A DNA stretch of 18,816 bases. It comes from Physocladia obscura. Taxonomy: Eukaryota; Chytridiomycota; Chytridiomycetes; Chytridiales; Chytriomycetaceae. The notes under the pieces were generated by a model. That model saw only the letters and a list, made by a program, of their open reading frames with translations, was not told the DNA's origin and did no database searches. Shown piece after piece: positions 18,565 to 18,816 of the stretch (the first letter of the stretch is position 1; every line of letters starts with the position of its first letter). Both the position numbers and the translations under genes were made by a program. The stretch is taken from contig JADGJH010000426.1 in NCBI GenBank assembly GCA_027596945.1, positions 1 to 18,816 on the forward strand. Direction: 5' to 3'.

Positions 18565-18816
18565 TCAATTCCATATCAACCCACCAATGGAATCAACATC
18601 AATAACACTGTTGTTCAATTCCCCTATCTCAAAAGTCACCGTTTGATTTGTATTTACTTGTTTGCCCCAATCGTACATAAAAAGCTTAATAAAAATTCAT
18701 CAATTCTGTTTGCCAATTGGACAAAATGGTCCATTGAATAAAATTGTAATTGAAATTTTTTCACTTACAAAAGATAACAATGAAAAGTTGTTCATGGGAA
18801 TTCTTGCAACTGACAA
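18565..18816 (-). CDS. 3' end of an unidentified gene running off the right edge (2 exons seen)
   Basis: Two exons on the minus strand are visible: 18769-18816 (16 codons to the window edge, LSVARIPMNNFSLLSF) and 18565-18684 (39 codons plus TGA). They are joined in phase 0 across an 84-nt intron with a strong GTAAGT donor and an AAG acceptor (TTATTAAG). The C-terminal piece reads MYDWGKQVNTNQTVTFEIGE, then LNNSVIDVDSIGGLIWN. It looks beta-rich, with an NQT glycosylation sequon, as in secreted or luminal proteins, but the fragment is too short to name. The AATAAA about 30 nt downstream supports the 3' end. Confidence 0.5.

Noticed and set aside
12002..18816. Transposable element, CRISPR array or prokaryotic operon
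   Set aside because: No transposase, reverse transcriptase, long terminal or inverted repeats or regular spacer array was seen. Spliceosomal introns and poly(A) signals show nuclear eukaryotic DNA.

Overview
The window looks like compact nuclear DNA of an early-diverging, probably zoosporic (chytrid-like) fungus. It is AT-rich. Genes are split by short GT..AG introns, about 42-184 nt in the models below, and several 3' ends carry AATAAA signals. The clearest lineage clue is the protein kinase A regulatory subunit: its dimerisation segment (LNREVLRAQPKDIYQFC) and pseudosubstrate (RRTSVSAES) are of fungal type. A transmembrane adenylyl cyclase and an API5 homologue, both missing from model yeasts, argue against Dikarya. 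The organism is an inference; no rRNA gene or other direct marker is present.

Left half (1-10,693): three genes, all on the minus strand. They are the PKA regulatory subunit (208-1702), an API5/AAC-11 homologue with a very long disordered tail (1964-4890), and a nine-exon, 1565-residue adenylyl cyclase (5525-10693). The cyclase has two multi-span membrane cassettes, each followed by a class III catalytic domain. The first catalytic domain resembles the C2 half of animal enzymes and the second the C1 half, the reverse of the animal order. The cytosolic linker between them carries five RRxS sites of the kind PKA phosphorylates. The PKA subunit lies about 4 kb away, so the locus holds both the source and the receptor of cAMP.

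Centre (10,694-12,451): a roughly 210-base divergent intergenic region separates the cyclase from a plus-strand three-exon Iwr1/SLC7A6OS gene (RNA polymerase II nuclear import). A relic of an S9-family peptidase follows, broken by two frameshifts and GC-rich at its start.

Right half (12,452-18,816): accessory-looking. It contains a propeller-like ORF fragment (12609-12899), an unrecognised helical five-exon gene (12916-14273), a sparse 1.1 kb stretch with short repeats and a degraded ORF, and a multi-exon orphan gene with an in-frame TAG (15426-17421). That orphan's C-terminus recalls an uncharacterised family of early-diverging fungi. A mostly empty interval follows, then a small minus-strand ORF (18213-18485) and the 3' end of a minus-strand gene running off the right edge.

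Gene models were built by hand from splice signals, phase and family similarity. The PKA subunit, API5, cyclase and Iwr1 models are phase-consistent from end to end. Models right of 12 kb are weaker.
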